A stretch of 64,000 nt of DNA from Aliishimia sp965656085 (lineage in GTDB: Bacteria > Pseudomonadota > Alphaproteobacteria > Rhodobacterales > Rhodobacteraceae), in assembly GCA_965656085.1 (NCBI GenBank), contig CBFHJA010000011.1, positions 44,234 to 108,233 on the forward strand, written 5' to 3'. The notes beneath the pieces were generated by a model. It saw only the letters and a list, made by a program, of their open reading frames with translations. It did not search any database and had not been told where the DNA came from. The position numbers and the translations under genes are program-made. Every line of letters begins with the position of its first letter. The first letter of the stretch is position 1. Shown here piece by piece: positions 1 through 7,515 of this stretch.

Positions 1-721
1 GCGGCACAGCACCCTTTCCGAGCCATGGCGTGACCACCGGCTCCTCGGTCCCGTCGATCCGCTTGATCGTGTCGCCGCGATCGACCGCGCGCTGCACGGA
101 CGCGTTGTATTGCGTGTGACCGCTGTCGAAATCCTTCAGCGTGGTCAGCCCCGACAACGGCTCGGCGGCATAACGCCCGTTCTGCGGTCCCGGATGCGGC
201 ACCTTTCCGGCGGCCATCTCGTCGATGATCTCGGCGAATTTCTCCGCCGTGAGGTCCTCGTAATAGTCCTTGCCGATCTGCGCCATCGGCGCGTTAGCGC
301 AGGCACCGAGACACTCGACCTCTTCCCAACTGAACTTGCCGTCCTCGCTGATCTGGTGCGGGCGCTTTGCGATCTTGTCCTTGCAAACCGCGATCAGGTC
401 CTCGGCCCCGCAGATCATGCAGGTCGTGGTCCCGCAAATCTGGAAATGCGCCACTTGCCCAACGGGTTGCAGCTGAAACATGAAGTAGAACGAGGCGACT
501 TCCAGCGCCCGGATATAGGCCATGTCCAGCATCTCGGCGACATGCTCGATGGCCGGGCGCGAGAGCCAGCCTTCCTGCTCCTGCGCACGCCAAAGCAGCG
601 GAATGATCGCGCTGGCTTGCCGGCCTTCAGGGTATTTGGTGATCTGCGCTTCGGCCCACGCCTGATTGGCGGGCGTGAAGGCGAACGTGTCGGGTTGGTC
701 TGCGTGAAGACGGCGGAGCAT
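1..721 (-). CDS. nuoE: NADH-quinone oxidoreductase subunit E (partial, 3' end cut by window edge)
   Basis: The minus-strand frame opens at the ATG ending at 721 and stays open to base 1, so the C-terminus is missing. The 24 kDa thioredoxin-like subunit of complex I carries the N1a [2Fe-2S] cluster next to the flavin subunit. Its four ligands are visible as CGTTTC (C-x4-C) followed about 40 residues later by CLGAC (C-x3-C). The N-terminal part (RQASAIIPLLWRAQEQEGWL) and the FYFMFQLQPVG segment are typical of NuoE. The C-terminus after the cluster domain is extended (AAEPLSGLTTLKDFDSGHT), as in alphaproteobacterial forms. It follows nuoD after a 142-bp gap in which I see no convincing gene. Family assignment is secure. 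The start is likely because no other in-frame ATG precedes the conserved region closely. Confidence 0.95.
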   Translation of the reverse strand, partial: MLRRLHADQPDTFAFTPANQAWAEAQITKYPEGRQASAIIPLLWRAQEQEGWLSRPAIEHVAEMLDMAYIRALEVASFYFMFQLQPVGQVAHFQICGTTTCMICGAEDLIAVCKDKIAKRPHQISEDGKFSWEEVECLGACANAPMAQIGKDYYEDLTAEKFAEIIDEMAAGKVPHPGPQNGRYAAEPLSGLTTLKDFDSGHTQYNASVQRAVDRGDTIKRIDGTEEPVVTPWLGKGAVP

Positions 722-863
722 TATCTGGTTTTTCCGTAGAGCTTATTTCGAGATATCATGACTATGATTGACGCATCGTCAGCGCGGGTGCCAAACCCGG
801 GCAGCGCGTCCCTATAGCGTCCTGTGCGGGCCGGCTTGCAGGCCTGTGCACCGCCCCCGGCGC

Positions 864-2081
864 TCACCGGTCGATCTCTCCGAAGACGACATCCATCGTG
901 CCGATGATCGCGGCCACGTCGGCAAGCTGGTGCCCCTTGGCCACGTGATCCATCGCTTGCAGATGCAGGAAGCCCGGCGCGCGGATCTTTGCGCGGTACG
1001 GCTTGTTGGTCCCATCGGCCTTCAGATAGACGCCGAACTCGCCCTTGGGCGCTTCCACGGCGGCATAGACCTCGCCTTCGGGCACGTGGAACCCTTCGGT
1101 GTAGAGCTTGAAGTGGTGGATCAGCGCTTCCATCGAGGTTTTCATGTCGGTCCGGTTCGGCGGCGTGATCTTGCCCCGCGCCATCACGTCGCCGGTCTCC
1201 TCGCGCAGCTTTGCGATGGCCTGCTTCATGATCGACAGCGACTGGCGCATCTCTTCCATACGGACGAGATACCTGTCGTAGCAATCCCCGTTCTTGCCGA
1301 TGGGGATCTGGAACTCGAACTCGTCATAGCATTCATACGGTTGCGCCCGGCGCAGGTCCCATGCGAGGCCCGAGCCACGTACCATCACGCCGGAAAAGCC
1401 CCAATCGAGGATTTCTTCCTCACTCACGACCCCGATATCCACGTTGCGCTGTTTGAAAATCCGGTTCTCGGTGAGCAGCCCCTCGATATCGTCGAGCACT
1501 TTGGGGAAATGATGCGCCCATTCCTCGATATCGTCCAGAAGCGCGTCCGGCAGGTCCTGATGCACCCCGCCGGGGCGGAAATAGGCCGCGTGCAGGCGCG
1601 CGCCGCAGGCCCGCTCATAGAACACCATGAGCTTTTCGCGCTCCTCGAAGCCCCAGAGCGGCGGCGTCAGCGCTCCCACATCCATGGCTTGCGTGGTCAC
1701 GTTCAGCAGGTGGCTGAGAATGCGCCCGATCTCCGAATAAAGCACCCGGATCAGCGAGGCCCGGCGCGGCACTTCGGTGCCGGTGAGCTTCTCGATGGCG
1801 AGACACCACGCGTGCTCCTGATTCATCGGCGCGACATAGTCGAGCCGGTCGAAATAGGGCAGGTTTTGCAGGTAGGTCCGGCTCTCCATGAGCTTTTCGG
1901 TGCCGCGATGCAGCAGCCCGATATGCGGATCGCAGCGCTCGACGATCTCGCCGTCAAGCTCCAGAACGAGCCGCAAAACCCCATGCGCCGCAGGGTGTTG
2001 CGGGCCGAAGTTGATGTTGAAGTTGCGGATTTTCTGCTCGCCCGTCAGGGCGTCGTCAAAACCTTTGGAGCCGTCCATCAT
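864..2081 (-). CDS. nuoD: NADH-quinone oxidoreductase subunit D (49 kDa)
   Basis: This is the 49 kDa subunit of the peripheral arm of complex I, related to the [NiFe]-hydrogenase large subunit, and it forms the quinone pocket with NuoB. At 405 residues it has the standard length. Diagnostic motifs are INFGPQHPAAHGVLR near the N-terminus, HIGLLHRGTEKLME, YVAPMNQEHAW, and a C-terminal GTMDVVFGEIDR. The quinone-binding His of the GPQHPAAHG loop is present. The start lies just downstream of the small NTF2-like gene (13-bp gap). It is separate from nuoC, unlike the enterobacterial nuoCD fusion, as expected for alphaproteobacteria. Translation is probably coupled through the nuo polycistron. Confidence 0.97.
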   Translation of the reverse strand: MMDGSKGFDDALTGEQKIRNFNINFGPQHPAAHGVLRLVLELDGEIVERCDPHIGLLHRGTEKLMESRTYLQNLPYFDRLDYVAPMNQEHAWCLAIEKLTGTEVPRRASLIRVLYSEIGRILSHLLNVTTQAMDVGALTPPLWGFEEREKLMVFYERACGARLHAAYFRPGGVHQDLPDALLDDIEEWAHHFPKVLDDIEGLLTENRIFKQRNVDIGVVSEEEILDWGFSGVMVRGSGLAWDLRRAQPYECYDEFEFQIPIGKNGDCYDRYLVRMEEMRQSLSIMKQAIAKLREETGDVMARGKITPPNRTDMKTSMEALIHHFKLYTEGFHVPEGEVYAAVEAPKGEFGVYLKADGTNKPYRAKIRAPGFLHLQAMDHVAKGHQLADVAAIIGTMDVVFGEIDR

Positions 2082-2094
2082 CTGTGTCTCACTC

Positions 2095-2478
2095 CTATGC
2101 GTCCAGCTTTTCCAAGGTGCGGAACACCTTGGTGAGCAGTTTCCAGTCGCCGGCGCTCTTCACGAAGCCGAGGTGGTCTTCGAAGCGGGCCATCCCGGGA
2201 ACTTCGACCCAGAGATGCACGCGCGCGATCTCGTCACCGGCAACGTCCACCGAAATGATCCCGTAGGCCGCGTCTCCGGTGCCACCATCCCGGCCCCGGA
2301 CGCGCTCCACGAACGACGCCTTGTCCCAGTAGGTCTCGGCCCCGTCCTCGATGAGGGTCATGTTGAACCGCTCGTGGCACATGACCTCGAACACGTTCTC
2401 GCGGGCGAAATACACCGCCTCGCAATAGGCCTGCGCGGCCGCCGTGACCTCGGCGAAGGCGTCCGGTGTCGCGCTCAT
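2095..2478 (-). CDS. NTF2/SnoaL-like protein inserted between nuoC and nuoD
   Basis: A 127-residue protein whose ATG overlaps the nuoC stop by 4 bp (ATGA), so it is translationally coupled inside the nuo operon. The pattern is an N-terminal helix (AFAEVTAAAQAYCEAVYFAREN), then alternating strands including TYWDKASFVERVRG, AYGIISVDVAGDEIARVHLWVEV, and a C-terminal GDWKLLTKVFRTL. This fits the cone-shaped NTF2/SnoaL/lumazine-binding-like fold, where WKLLTKVF is a typical last strand. No complex I core or supernumerary subunit is recognised, and no cofactor motif is visible. Position and coupling suggest a role in complex I assembly or as an accessory subunit, which is inference only. The fold assignment is moderate; expression with nuo is well supported. 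Confidence 0.72.
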   Translation of the reverse strand: MSATPDAFAEVTAAAQAYCEAVYFARENVFEVMCHERFNMTLIEDGAETYWDKASFVERVRGRDGGTGDAAYGIISVDVAGDEIARVHLWVEVPGMARFEDHLGFVKSAGDWKLLTKVFRTLEKLDA

Positions 2479-3083
2479 GAGGCCTCTTCCTTTTTCTCGT
2501 CCCCGGGCAGGATGTATTCAGCCCCTTCCCACGGCGACATGAAGTCGAATTGCCGGTATTCCTGCACGAGGCTCACGGGCTCATAGACAACCCGCTTTTG
2601 CTCTTCGTCATAGCGCACCTCGGTGTAGCCCGTGGTCGGGAAGTCCTTGCGCAGCGGGTAGCCGCGAAAGCCGTAATCGGTGAGGATGCGGCGCAGATCA
2701 GGATGGCCCGAGAACAAGAGCCCGAACATGTCGAAGACTTCGCGCTCGAACCAGTTGGCCGACGGGTGCACGGAGGTGATCGACGGCACGAGGTCTTCCT
2801 CGCGGGCCTGCACGCGCAGCCGGACGCGCTGGTTTTGGTACATCGACAGGAAGTGATAGATCACGTCGAACCGCTTGGCCCGGCCCGGATAGTCCACCGC
2901 CGTGATGTCGACGAGCGTGGAGAACTTGCAGGCCGCATCGGCCTTCAAATGCTCGACAAGCCCCACGATATTGGGCAGCGCGACCTCAACCGTCAACTCG
3001 TCGTTCTCCACCGACCAGCCAACGACGCAATCGGGCCGCTTCAGTTCGATTGTCGCGCCAAGTTCTTGCAGTGCTTCACTCAT
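2475..3083 (-). CDS. nuoC: NADH-quinone oxidoreductase subunit C (30 kDa)
   Basis: The 30 kDa peripheral-arm subunit of complex I, 202 residues, normal for a free-standing NuoC. The hallmark ANWFEREVFDMFGLLFSGHP is followed by LRRILTDYGFRGYPLRKDFP, the family signature. The N-terminal portion carries the expected YFLSMYQNQRVRLRVQ-type strand. The stop overlaps the start of the downstream NTF2-like gene (ATGA at 2475-2478). The gene begins 11 bp after nuoB ends. No unusual feature was seen. Confidence 0.97.
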   Translation of the reverse strand: MSEALQELGATIELKRPDCVVGWSVENDELTVEVALPNIVGLVEHLKADAACKFSTLVDITAVDYPGRAKRFDVIYHFLSMYQNQRVRLRVQAREEDLVPSITSVHPSANWFEREVFDMFGLLFSGHPDLRRILTDYGFRGYPLRKDFPTTGYTEVRYDEEQKRVVYEPVSLVQEYRQFDFMSPWEGAEYILPGDEKKEEAS

Positions 3084-3094
3084 ATCGGCGCTCC

Positions 3095-3640
3095 CTAACG
3101 GACGATCGTCCCGGTCCGGCGGATTTTCCGTTGCAATTGCATGATCCCGTAGAGCAGCGCCTCGGCGGTCGGCGGACAGCCGGGCACATAGACGTCCACC
3201 GGCACGATCCGGTCACAGCCGCGCACCACGGAATAGCTGTAGTGATAGTACCCGCCCCCATTGGCGCAGGACCCCATAGAGATCACGTAGCGCGGCTCGG
3301 GCATCTGGTCGTAGACCTTGCGCAGCGCCGGGGCCATCTTGTTCGTGAGCGTGCCGGCCACGATCATCAGATCGGACTGGCGCGGGCTCGCGCGCGGCGC
3401 GGTGCCGAAGCGCTCCATGTCATAGCGCGGCATCGCGGTGTGCATCATCTCCACCGCACAGCAGGCGAGCCCGAAGGTCATCCAGTGCAGCGAGCCGGTG
3501 CGCGCCCAGTTGATGATGTCCTCGGTGGAGGTGAGTAGGAACCCTTTGTCCTGCAATTCGCGGTTCAGGTCCTGCGTGGCGACGTCGCGGTCCACGCCTG
3601 CGGTATTGGCTCCTGTCTGGAGGCCGTCCGTCATTGCCAT
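3095..3640 (-). CDS. nuoB: NADH-quinone oxidoreductase subunit B (PSST, cluster N2)
   Basis: The PSST subunit holding the terminal [4Fe-4S] cluster N2. Ligand cysteines are visible in FGLACCAVEMMH (tandem CC), SMGSCANGGG and VPGCPPTAE. I chose the ATG ending at 3640 rather than the longer frame from 3661. AAAGGAG lies 7 nt before ATGGCAATGACG, whereas the upstream ATG has no ribosome site and would extend deeper into nuoA. The resulting protein is 181 residues, standard for the family. The nuoA stop sits inside the nuoB start region (the frames overlap by about 10 bp), so the two are coupled. The third Met (ending at 3634) is a possible alternative start. Confidence 0.95.
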   Translation of the reverse strand: MAMTDGLQTGANTAGVDRDVATQDLNRELQDKGFLLTSTEDIINWARTGSLHWMTFGLACCAVEMMHTAMPRYDMERFGTAPRASPRQSDLMIVAGTLTNKMAPALRKVYDQMPEPRYVISMGSCANGGGYYHYSYSVVRGCDRIVPVDVYVPGCPPTAEALLYGIMQLQRKIRRTGTIVR

Positions 3641-3996
3641 TCCATCGCTCCTTTGCGCCATTCATAGGCAAAACCGAGTGCGAGGACGCCAAGGAAGGCC
3701 ATCATCGACCAGAACCCGACCATCGAGATATCCTTGAAGGCCACGGCCCATGGGAAGAGAAACGCAATCTCCAGATCGAAGATGATGAACAGGATCGACA
3801 CCAGATAGAATCGCACGTCGAATTTCATCCGCGCATCGTCGAAGGCGTTGAACCCGCATTCATAGGCCGAGACCTTCTCGGGGTCCGGGCGGCGCACCGC
3901 CAGCACGACGGCAGCAAGGATCAGCACAAGGCCCAATCCGATCGCGACGGCCAGAAAGACCAGAATGGGCAGGTATTCCCGCAGCATCTCTTCCAT
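3631..3996 (-). CDS. nuoA: NADH-quinone oxidoreductase subunit A
   Basis: A small membrane-arm subunit of complex I with three predicted transmembrane helices: an N-terminal hydrophobic stretch (YLPILVFLAVAIGLGLVLI), the YLVSILFIIFDLEIAFLFPW helix, and WSMMAFLGVLALGFAYEW. The conserved loop YECGFNAFDDARMKFDVRFY is intact and includes the Cys used in conformational studies of ND3/NuoA. The 121-residue length is normal. A strong Shine-Dalgarno (AAAAAGGAG, 6 nt before ATG) marks this as the first gene of the nuo operon. A plausible promoter lies at 4107-4135. Confidence 0.96.
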   Translation of the reverse strand: MEEMLREYLPILVFLAVAIGLGLVLILAAVVLAVRRPDPEKVSAYECGFNAFDDARMKFDVRFYLVSILFIIFDLEIAFLFPWAVAFKDISMVGFWSMMAFLGVLALGFAYEWRKGAMEWQ

Positions 3997-4106
3997 GGTG
4001 GCTCCTTTTTGTCCCCTGCGGCCAGAGGCTCAAGCTCCCGTTGGTACACCGGCGTGGCTGCGCCGACGGCTTTGCGTGCCAGCGTATGCCGCAAATATTG
4101 ATCGAA

Positions 4107-4135
4107 CATCTATCCTTGCGGCGTTGCAGCGTCAA
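4107..4135 (-). promoter_or_regulatory. Candidate sigma70-type promoter of the nuo operon
   Basis: Read on the minus strand, TTGACG (4135-4130), a 17-bp spacer and TAGATG (4112-4107) form a reasonable -35/-10 pair. It sits about 110 bp upstream of the nuoA start, in the only gap before the operon. This is a match by eye; no transcript start is known from sequence. Confidence 0.4.
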
Positions 4136-4173
4136 CGCATGGCGGCACAAAATGGGGGCGGGAAAAGGACGCA

Positions 4174-4196
4174 GGGCGGGCGGCGGCAGCCCGCCC
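4174..4196 (-). terminator. GC-rich hairpin after the PstB-like gene
   Basis: GGGCGGGC (4174-4181) and GCCCGCCC (4189-4196) form a perfect 8-bp stem with a 7-nt loop, 17 bp past the stop of the PstB-like gene. On the minus strand it is followed only by a short TCCTTTT tract. It is either a weak intrinsic terminator or an mRNA-stabilising hairpin separating that gene from nuo. Confidence 0.45.
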
Positions 4197-4212
4197 GCGC
4201 CAGAGCCGGGCC

Positions 4213-5028
4213 TCAGCCGAACTTGCCCGCGATGAAGGCCCGGGCGTCTGGATCCTGCGCGGCCTGAAACATCGCCTCGGTCGGGGCCAACTCGCGCAGC
4301 ACGCCGAGATGGAAATAGCCGACCCGGTCCGCGACGCGCCGCGCCTGCATCATCGAATGGGTGATGATGACCACCGAAAGCTGCGACTTGAGCCGCACCA
4401 GAAGGTCTTCCACCTCGGCGGTTGCGATCGGGTCGATCGACCCGGTCGGCTCGTCCATCAGCAACACCTCGGCCTCGCAGGCCAGCGCCCGCGCGATACA
4501 CAGGCGCTGTTGCTGGCCGCCCGAGAGCGCATGACCCGATGTCTTGTGCAAACTGTCCTTGACCTCGTCCCAGAGCCGCGCTTGCCGCAGGGCCTCTTCG
4601 ACGCGGCGCTCCAGAGCGGCGCGGCCCGCAACGAGGCCGTGAATGCGCGGCCCGTAAGCGACATTCTCGAAGATCGTCTTGGCGAAGGGGTTCGGCTTCT
4701 GCGCCACCCATCCGAAGCGGCGCCGATGCATGGGCGGGTCGATCTCCGGCGCGTAGATGTCTTGCCCATCCATCGCGATCTGGCCTTCGATTCGCACACC
4801 GCGCGTGTCGTCATGCATCCGGTTGAGGCATTTCAGGGCGGTGGATTTGCCACAGCCCGAGGGGCCGATAAAGGCAAGGATTTCATTTGGGTAGAGGTCG
4901 AAATCGACATTCTTCAGGGCATGTGTGTCGTCATACCAAAGATTGAGGCGGCGCACCGAGAGCACGGGGGCGGCGTTCGATCCGCTCTGGGCGGCGTGCA
5001 GGGGGCGGGATGTGGTCTGGTCGAGCAT
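4213..5028 (-). CDS. Orphan PstB-like phosphate ABC transporter ATP-binding protein
   Basis: A 271-residue ABC ATPase of the PstB type. Motifs in order: Walker A GPSGCGKST (about residue 53), PstB-type CLNRMHDD just after it, the Q-loop segment VAQKPNPFAKTIFENVAYGPR, signature LSGGQQQRLCIARAL, Walker B VLLMDEPTGSIDP, and the H-loop in VVIITHSMMQARRVADR. PstB normally energises PstSCA phosphate uptake and sits in a pstSCAB-phoU operon. Here no substrate-binding protein, permease or PhoU is adjacent. The C-terminal helix replaces the usual ...TKDYITGRFG end with DARAFIAGKFG, still close to PstB. It may serve a Pst system elsewhere or a different anion. Family call high, substrate uncertain. Confidence 0.8.
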   Translation of the reverse strand: MLDQTTSRPLHAAQSGSNAAPVLSVRRLNLWYDDTHALKNVDFDLYPNEILAFIGPSGCGKSTALKCLNRMHDDTRGVRIEGQIAMDGQDIYAPEIDPPMHRRRFGWVAQKPNPFAKTIFENVAYGPRIHGLVAGRAALERRVEEALRQARLWDEVKDSLHKTSGHALSGGQQQRLCIARALACEAEVLLMDEPTGSIDPIATAEVEDLLVRLKSQLSVVIITHSMMQARRVADRVGYFHLGVLRELAPTEAMFQAAQDPDARAFIAGKFG

Positions 5029-5186
5029 AATTGCAGGTCCTCCGGGCTGACTGTGCCGGCACGCTGCACAGCCCCCGCCAGTCTCTCCCTGACATGGATC
5101 AACCTCGCCAACTCTTCACAAAACCTTCACACACGCCTCCGCAATGTCTTGGCTCGGCTCAAATCTCTGACGCAGGTCTGAAGCAA

Positions 5187-5286
5187 GTCGCTGAAAAGTG
5201 GTATGCAGTTTTCAGCTCTCCGACATGCGAAATTAACAAGTCAGAGGGGGGTTGCGTGAATGCGAATGAACGCGGCGCGCTCTAAG
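5187..5286. repeat. 100-bp dispersed intergenic repeat, copy 1
   Basis: This stretch is repeated in the same orientation at 57032-57130 with roughly 85% identity by eye. Both copies start GTCGCTGAAA and end GCGGCGCGCTCTAAG. It contains the hairpin GCTGAAAA ... TTTTCAGC with an 11-nt loop. Its last bases supply the stop codon (CTA on the plus strand) of the minus-strand STAS-like gene. No reading frame is conserved between copies. Confidence 0.8.
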
Positions 5287-5746
5287 GCGCAAGTTGCCGT
5301 TCATTGGCCCGCAACTGCCGCCGCATCGCGGCCCCGGTGTGCGCATCGACACCGGCCTTTTCAACCAGCCACTCGACGGCTTCATCATAATCCACCGTCA
5401 CCAAGGTCAGGCTCTCATCCCGCAGACCCTCAAGATCGGCATAAATTCCATACATCCGCATCATCCCGAACGAGCCGAGATCGCCCATGACATAAGCGCA
5501 GGGGTTGCCCCCGGTCTCGGGTTTCAAAGACTTGCGCAAGCGGATCGCCTTCTTGATCGACAAGGTCGTATCGACACTCAAATCAATGGCGCGCAGATCG
5601 AAGAAAGCAGGCAGATCGAGATTGGCCTCGGGGCCCGCCGACTGGCCAAGATCCATGCCATATTCGACGATGCCCAGCAAGGACGCACTCTGCTCGGCAC
5701 GCAGATAATGCAGGGATAATTCTGGGTAGAACGTGTACGAGATCAT
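5282..5746 (-). CDS. STAS/SpoIIAA-like domain protein of unknown function
   Basis: A 154-residue soluble protein with an alternating strand/helix pattern resembling SpoIIAA-like STAS proteins. FFDLRAIDLSVDTTLSIKKA, then AYVMGDLGSFGMMRMYGIYADLEGL, then LTLVTVDYDEAVEWL correspond to strand-helix units, and the D-x-x-EAVEWL end is typical of the last helix. No catalytic motif or phosphorylatable serine context can be assigned confidently. It is monocistronic, with about 100 bp to the next gene, and its stop codon falls inside repeat copy 1. Probably a conserved roseobacter hypothetical; function unknown. Confidence 0.65.
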   Translation of the reverse strand: MISYTFYPELSLHYLRAEQSASLLGIVEYGMDLGQSAGPEANLDLPAFFDLRAIDLSVDTTLSIKKAIRLRKSLKPETGGNPCAYVMGDLGSFGMMRMYGIYADLEGLRDESLTLVTVDYDEAVEWLVEKAGVDAHTGAAMRRQLRANERQLAP

Positions 5747-5851
5747 ATGACCGTGAGACTTGGAAGACGCAGGCGGTAAGTCGATTGAACGTAATCTGTT
5801 AAAGGTAGCACATCGCTTGCCCCCGTTGAAGCCCGCCGCACAGGCCGCGCC

Positions 5852-6637
5852 CTAGCCCGTCCAAGAGGGTGCACGCCGGTCGAAGAACGCGTTGATCCCC
5901 TCCACAGCCTCCTCTGTCTCCCAGCGTGCGACCAACTCGGCGATCGTATGATCGATTACCGCATCGTCGAGCCTCGGCCCCAAGCTTCGCGCCAGCGCCT
6001 TGGCCGAGGCCACCGCGCCCGGCGCGCAGGCAAGATAGGGCACCGCTTCTGCCTCCACAGCCGCATCGAGGTCCTCCGCCGGCACCGCCTTGGCCAGCAG
6101 TCCCAGACCAACCGCCTCCTCCGCGCCAAAGACCCGGCCGCTCATGAAGACACGCCGCGCCATGCCCTCGCCCATGCGCGCCAGAACATACGGCCCAATC
6201 GTCGCCGGGATCAGCCCCAGCTTGGTCTCCGTCAGGGCCATCTTCACCCGCTCCGCGCCAATCGCGACATCGCAGACCGAAGCCATCCCCACCCCGCCCC
6301 CGAACGCGTTGCCCTGCAGCTTTCCGATGAGCGGCTTGGGCATCTCGTTGAGCGCCTGCAGCATCTCCGCGAGCTTGCGCGCCTCGCGCCCCCGCGTCTC
6401 GGGATCGGCGGCCATCTGCTCCTGCATCCAGCCCAGATCGCCCCCCGCGCAGAACGACTTGCCCGCCCCGGTGAGCACGACCACCCGCACCGCCGCATCC
6501 GCGCCCAGCGCCCCGGCGGCCTCGGTGAGCTCTGCGATCATCTGCGCCGAGAGCGCATTATGCTTCTCGGGCCGGTTCAGCGTGAGTGTCGCGACCCCGC
6601 GCGCGTCGGTCTCGATACTGAGTGTCTCAAATGTCAT
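5852..6637 (-). CDS. liuC: Methylglutaconyl-CoA hydratase (enoyl-CoA hydratase family)
   Basis: A crotonase-superfamily hydratase (261 residues) that adds water to 3-methylglutaconyl-CoA to make HMG-CoA in leucine breakdown. The family signature is NRPEKHNALSAQMIAEL near the N-terminus, the oxyanion-hole segment CAGGDLGWMQ, and GNAFGGGVGMASVCDVAIG. Acid residues typical of hydratases are present in ALTETKLGLIPATIGPYV. I chose the ATG ending at 6637. It overlaps the liuE stop by one base (TAATG), and the longer frame upstream is only an artefact of liuE. Last gene of the leucine cluster. The specific substrate is inferred from the flanking liuE/liuD/liuB genes. Confidence 0.9.
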   Translation of the reverse strand: MTFETLSIETDARGVATLTLNRPEKHNALSAQMIAELTEAAGALGADAAVRVVVLTGAGKSFCAGGDLGWMQEQMAADPETRGREARKLAEMLQALNEMPKPLIGKLQGNAFGGGVGMASVCDVAIGAERVKMALTETKLGLIPATIGPYVLARMGEGMARRVFMSGRVFGAEEAVGLGLLAKAVPAEDLDAAVEAEAVPYLACAPGAVASAKALARSLGPRLDDAVIDHTIAELVARWETEEAVEGINAFFDRRAPSWTG

Positions 6638-7512
6638 TACCGCGCCTCCTGTTGCTCTGCCGGGCTCCGCAGGCTGCGCGCAAAGGCCGCCGCCGCGTCG
6701 ATCTTGGCAAGGTCCAGCCCGGTCTCCCAGCCCTCCGCCGCCAGCATCCGCGCCACCGCCTCGGTCGCCACATTGCCTGCCGCGCCCGGCGCATAGGGAC
6801 AGCCCCCGAGCCCGCCCACGGCAGCATCGAAGACACGCAGGCCTGCCTCCAGAGAGACCCGGATATTGTCCAGCGCCCACCCGCCGGTATCGTGGTAATG
6901 CCCCGCGAGCTTTTCGGGCGGCACCGCGCGCAGCACCGCGCCCAGCATGGTGCCGATCTCTTCGGGCCGCGCCTGCCCCAGCGTTTCACCAAGCGAGATT
7001 TCATGGCACCCCATCTCCAGAAGCGCCATCGCAACCCGCGCCACCTGTTCGGGCGCCGTCGGCCCGTCATAGGGACAATGGGTCACGCAAGAGACATAGC
7101 CCCGCACAGGCACCCCAGCCTCTCGCGCGGCGTCCACCACGGGCGCGAACCGCTCCAGACTCTCGGCGATGCTCGCGTTGATGTTCGCGCGGCTGAACCC
7201 CTCCGACGCGGCCCCGAAGATCGCCACTTCCCCTGCCCCGGCCTCCAGCGCATCCTCCAGCCCGCGCATGTTCGGCGTGAGCGCAGCATAGGTCACGCCG
7301 GGCACGCGCGTGATCCCGGCCAGCACCTCCCCGGACCCGGCCATCTGCGGCACCCATTTCGGAGAGACGAAACTCGCGCATTCGATCCGCCGGAACCCGG
7401 CCCCACTGAGCATATCTACCAGCGCGACCTTGCCCTCCACGGAAATCGGGCGGGCCTCGTTCTGAAGCCCATCCCGCGGCCCGGTCTCGAAAATCTCGAC
7501 GAACTCTGCCAT
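6637..7512 (-). CDS. liuE: Hydroxymethylglutaryl-CoA lyase
   Basis: Cleaves HMG-CoA into acetyl-CoA and acetoacetate, the last step of leucine catabolism. It is a TIM-barrel enzyme of the HMGL-like family (291 residues). Features: EIFETGPRDGLQNE at the N-terminus (the barrel Asp ligand in PRDGLQ), SFVSPKWVPQMA, YVSCVTHCPYDG, the metal-binding HYHDTGGWALDNI, and the active-site loop GLGGCPYAPGAAGNVATE with the catalytic Cys. The usual HDTYGQAL is HDTGGWAL here, an apparent lineage variant rather than loss of ligands. Four bases separate it from the upstream GST, and liuC follows with a one-base overlap. Confidence 0.95.
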   Translation of the reverse strand: MAEFVEIFETGPRDGLQNEARPISVEGKVALVDMLSGAGFRRIECASFVSPKWVPQMAGSGEVLAGITRVPGVTYAALTPNMRGLEDALEAGAGEVAIFGAASEGFSRANINASIAESLERFAPVVDAAREAGVPVRGYVSCVTHCPYDGPTAPEQVARVAMALLEMGCHEISLGETLGQARPEEIGTMLGAVLRAVPPEKLAGHYHDTGGWALDNIRVSLEAGLRVFDAAVGGLGGCPYAPGAAGNVATEAVARMLAAEGWETGLDLAKIDAAAAFARSLRSPAEQQEAR

Positions 7513-7515
7513 GGC

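Noticed and set aside
768..2135. 455-codon plus-strand open frame across nuoD
   Set aside because: Antisense shadow of nuoD; GC bias keeps stops rare. No family, while the opposite frame is a full NuoD.
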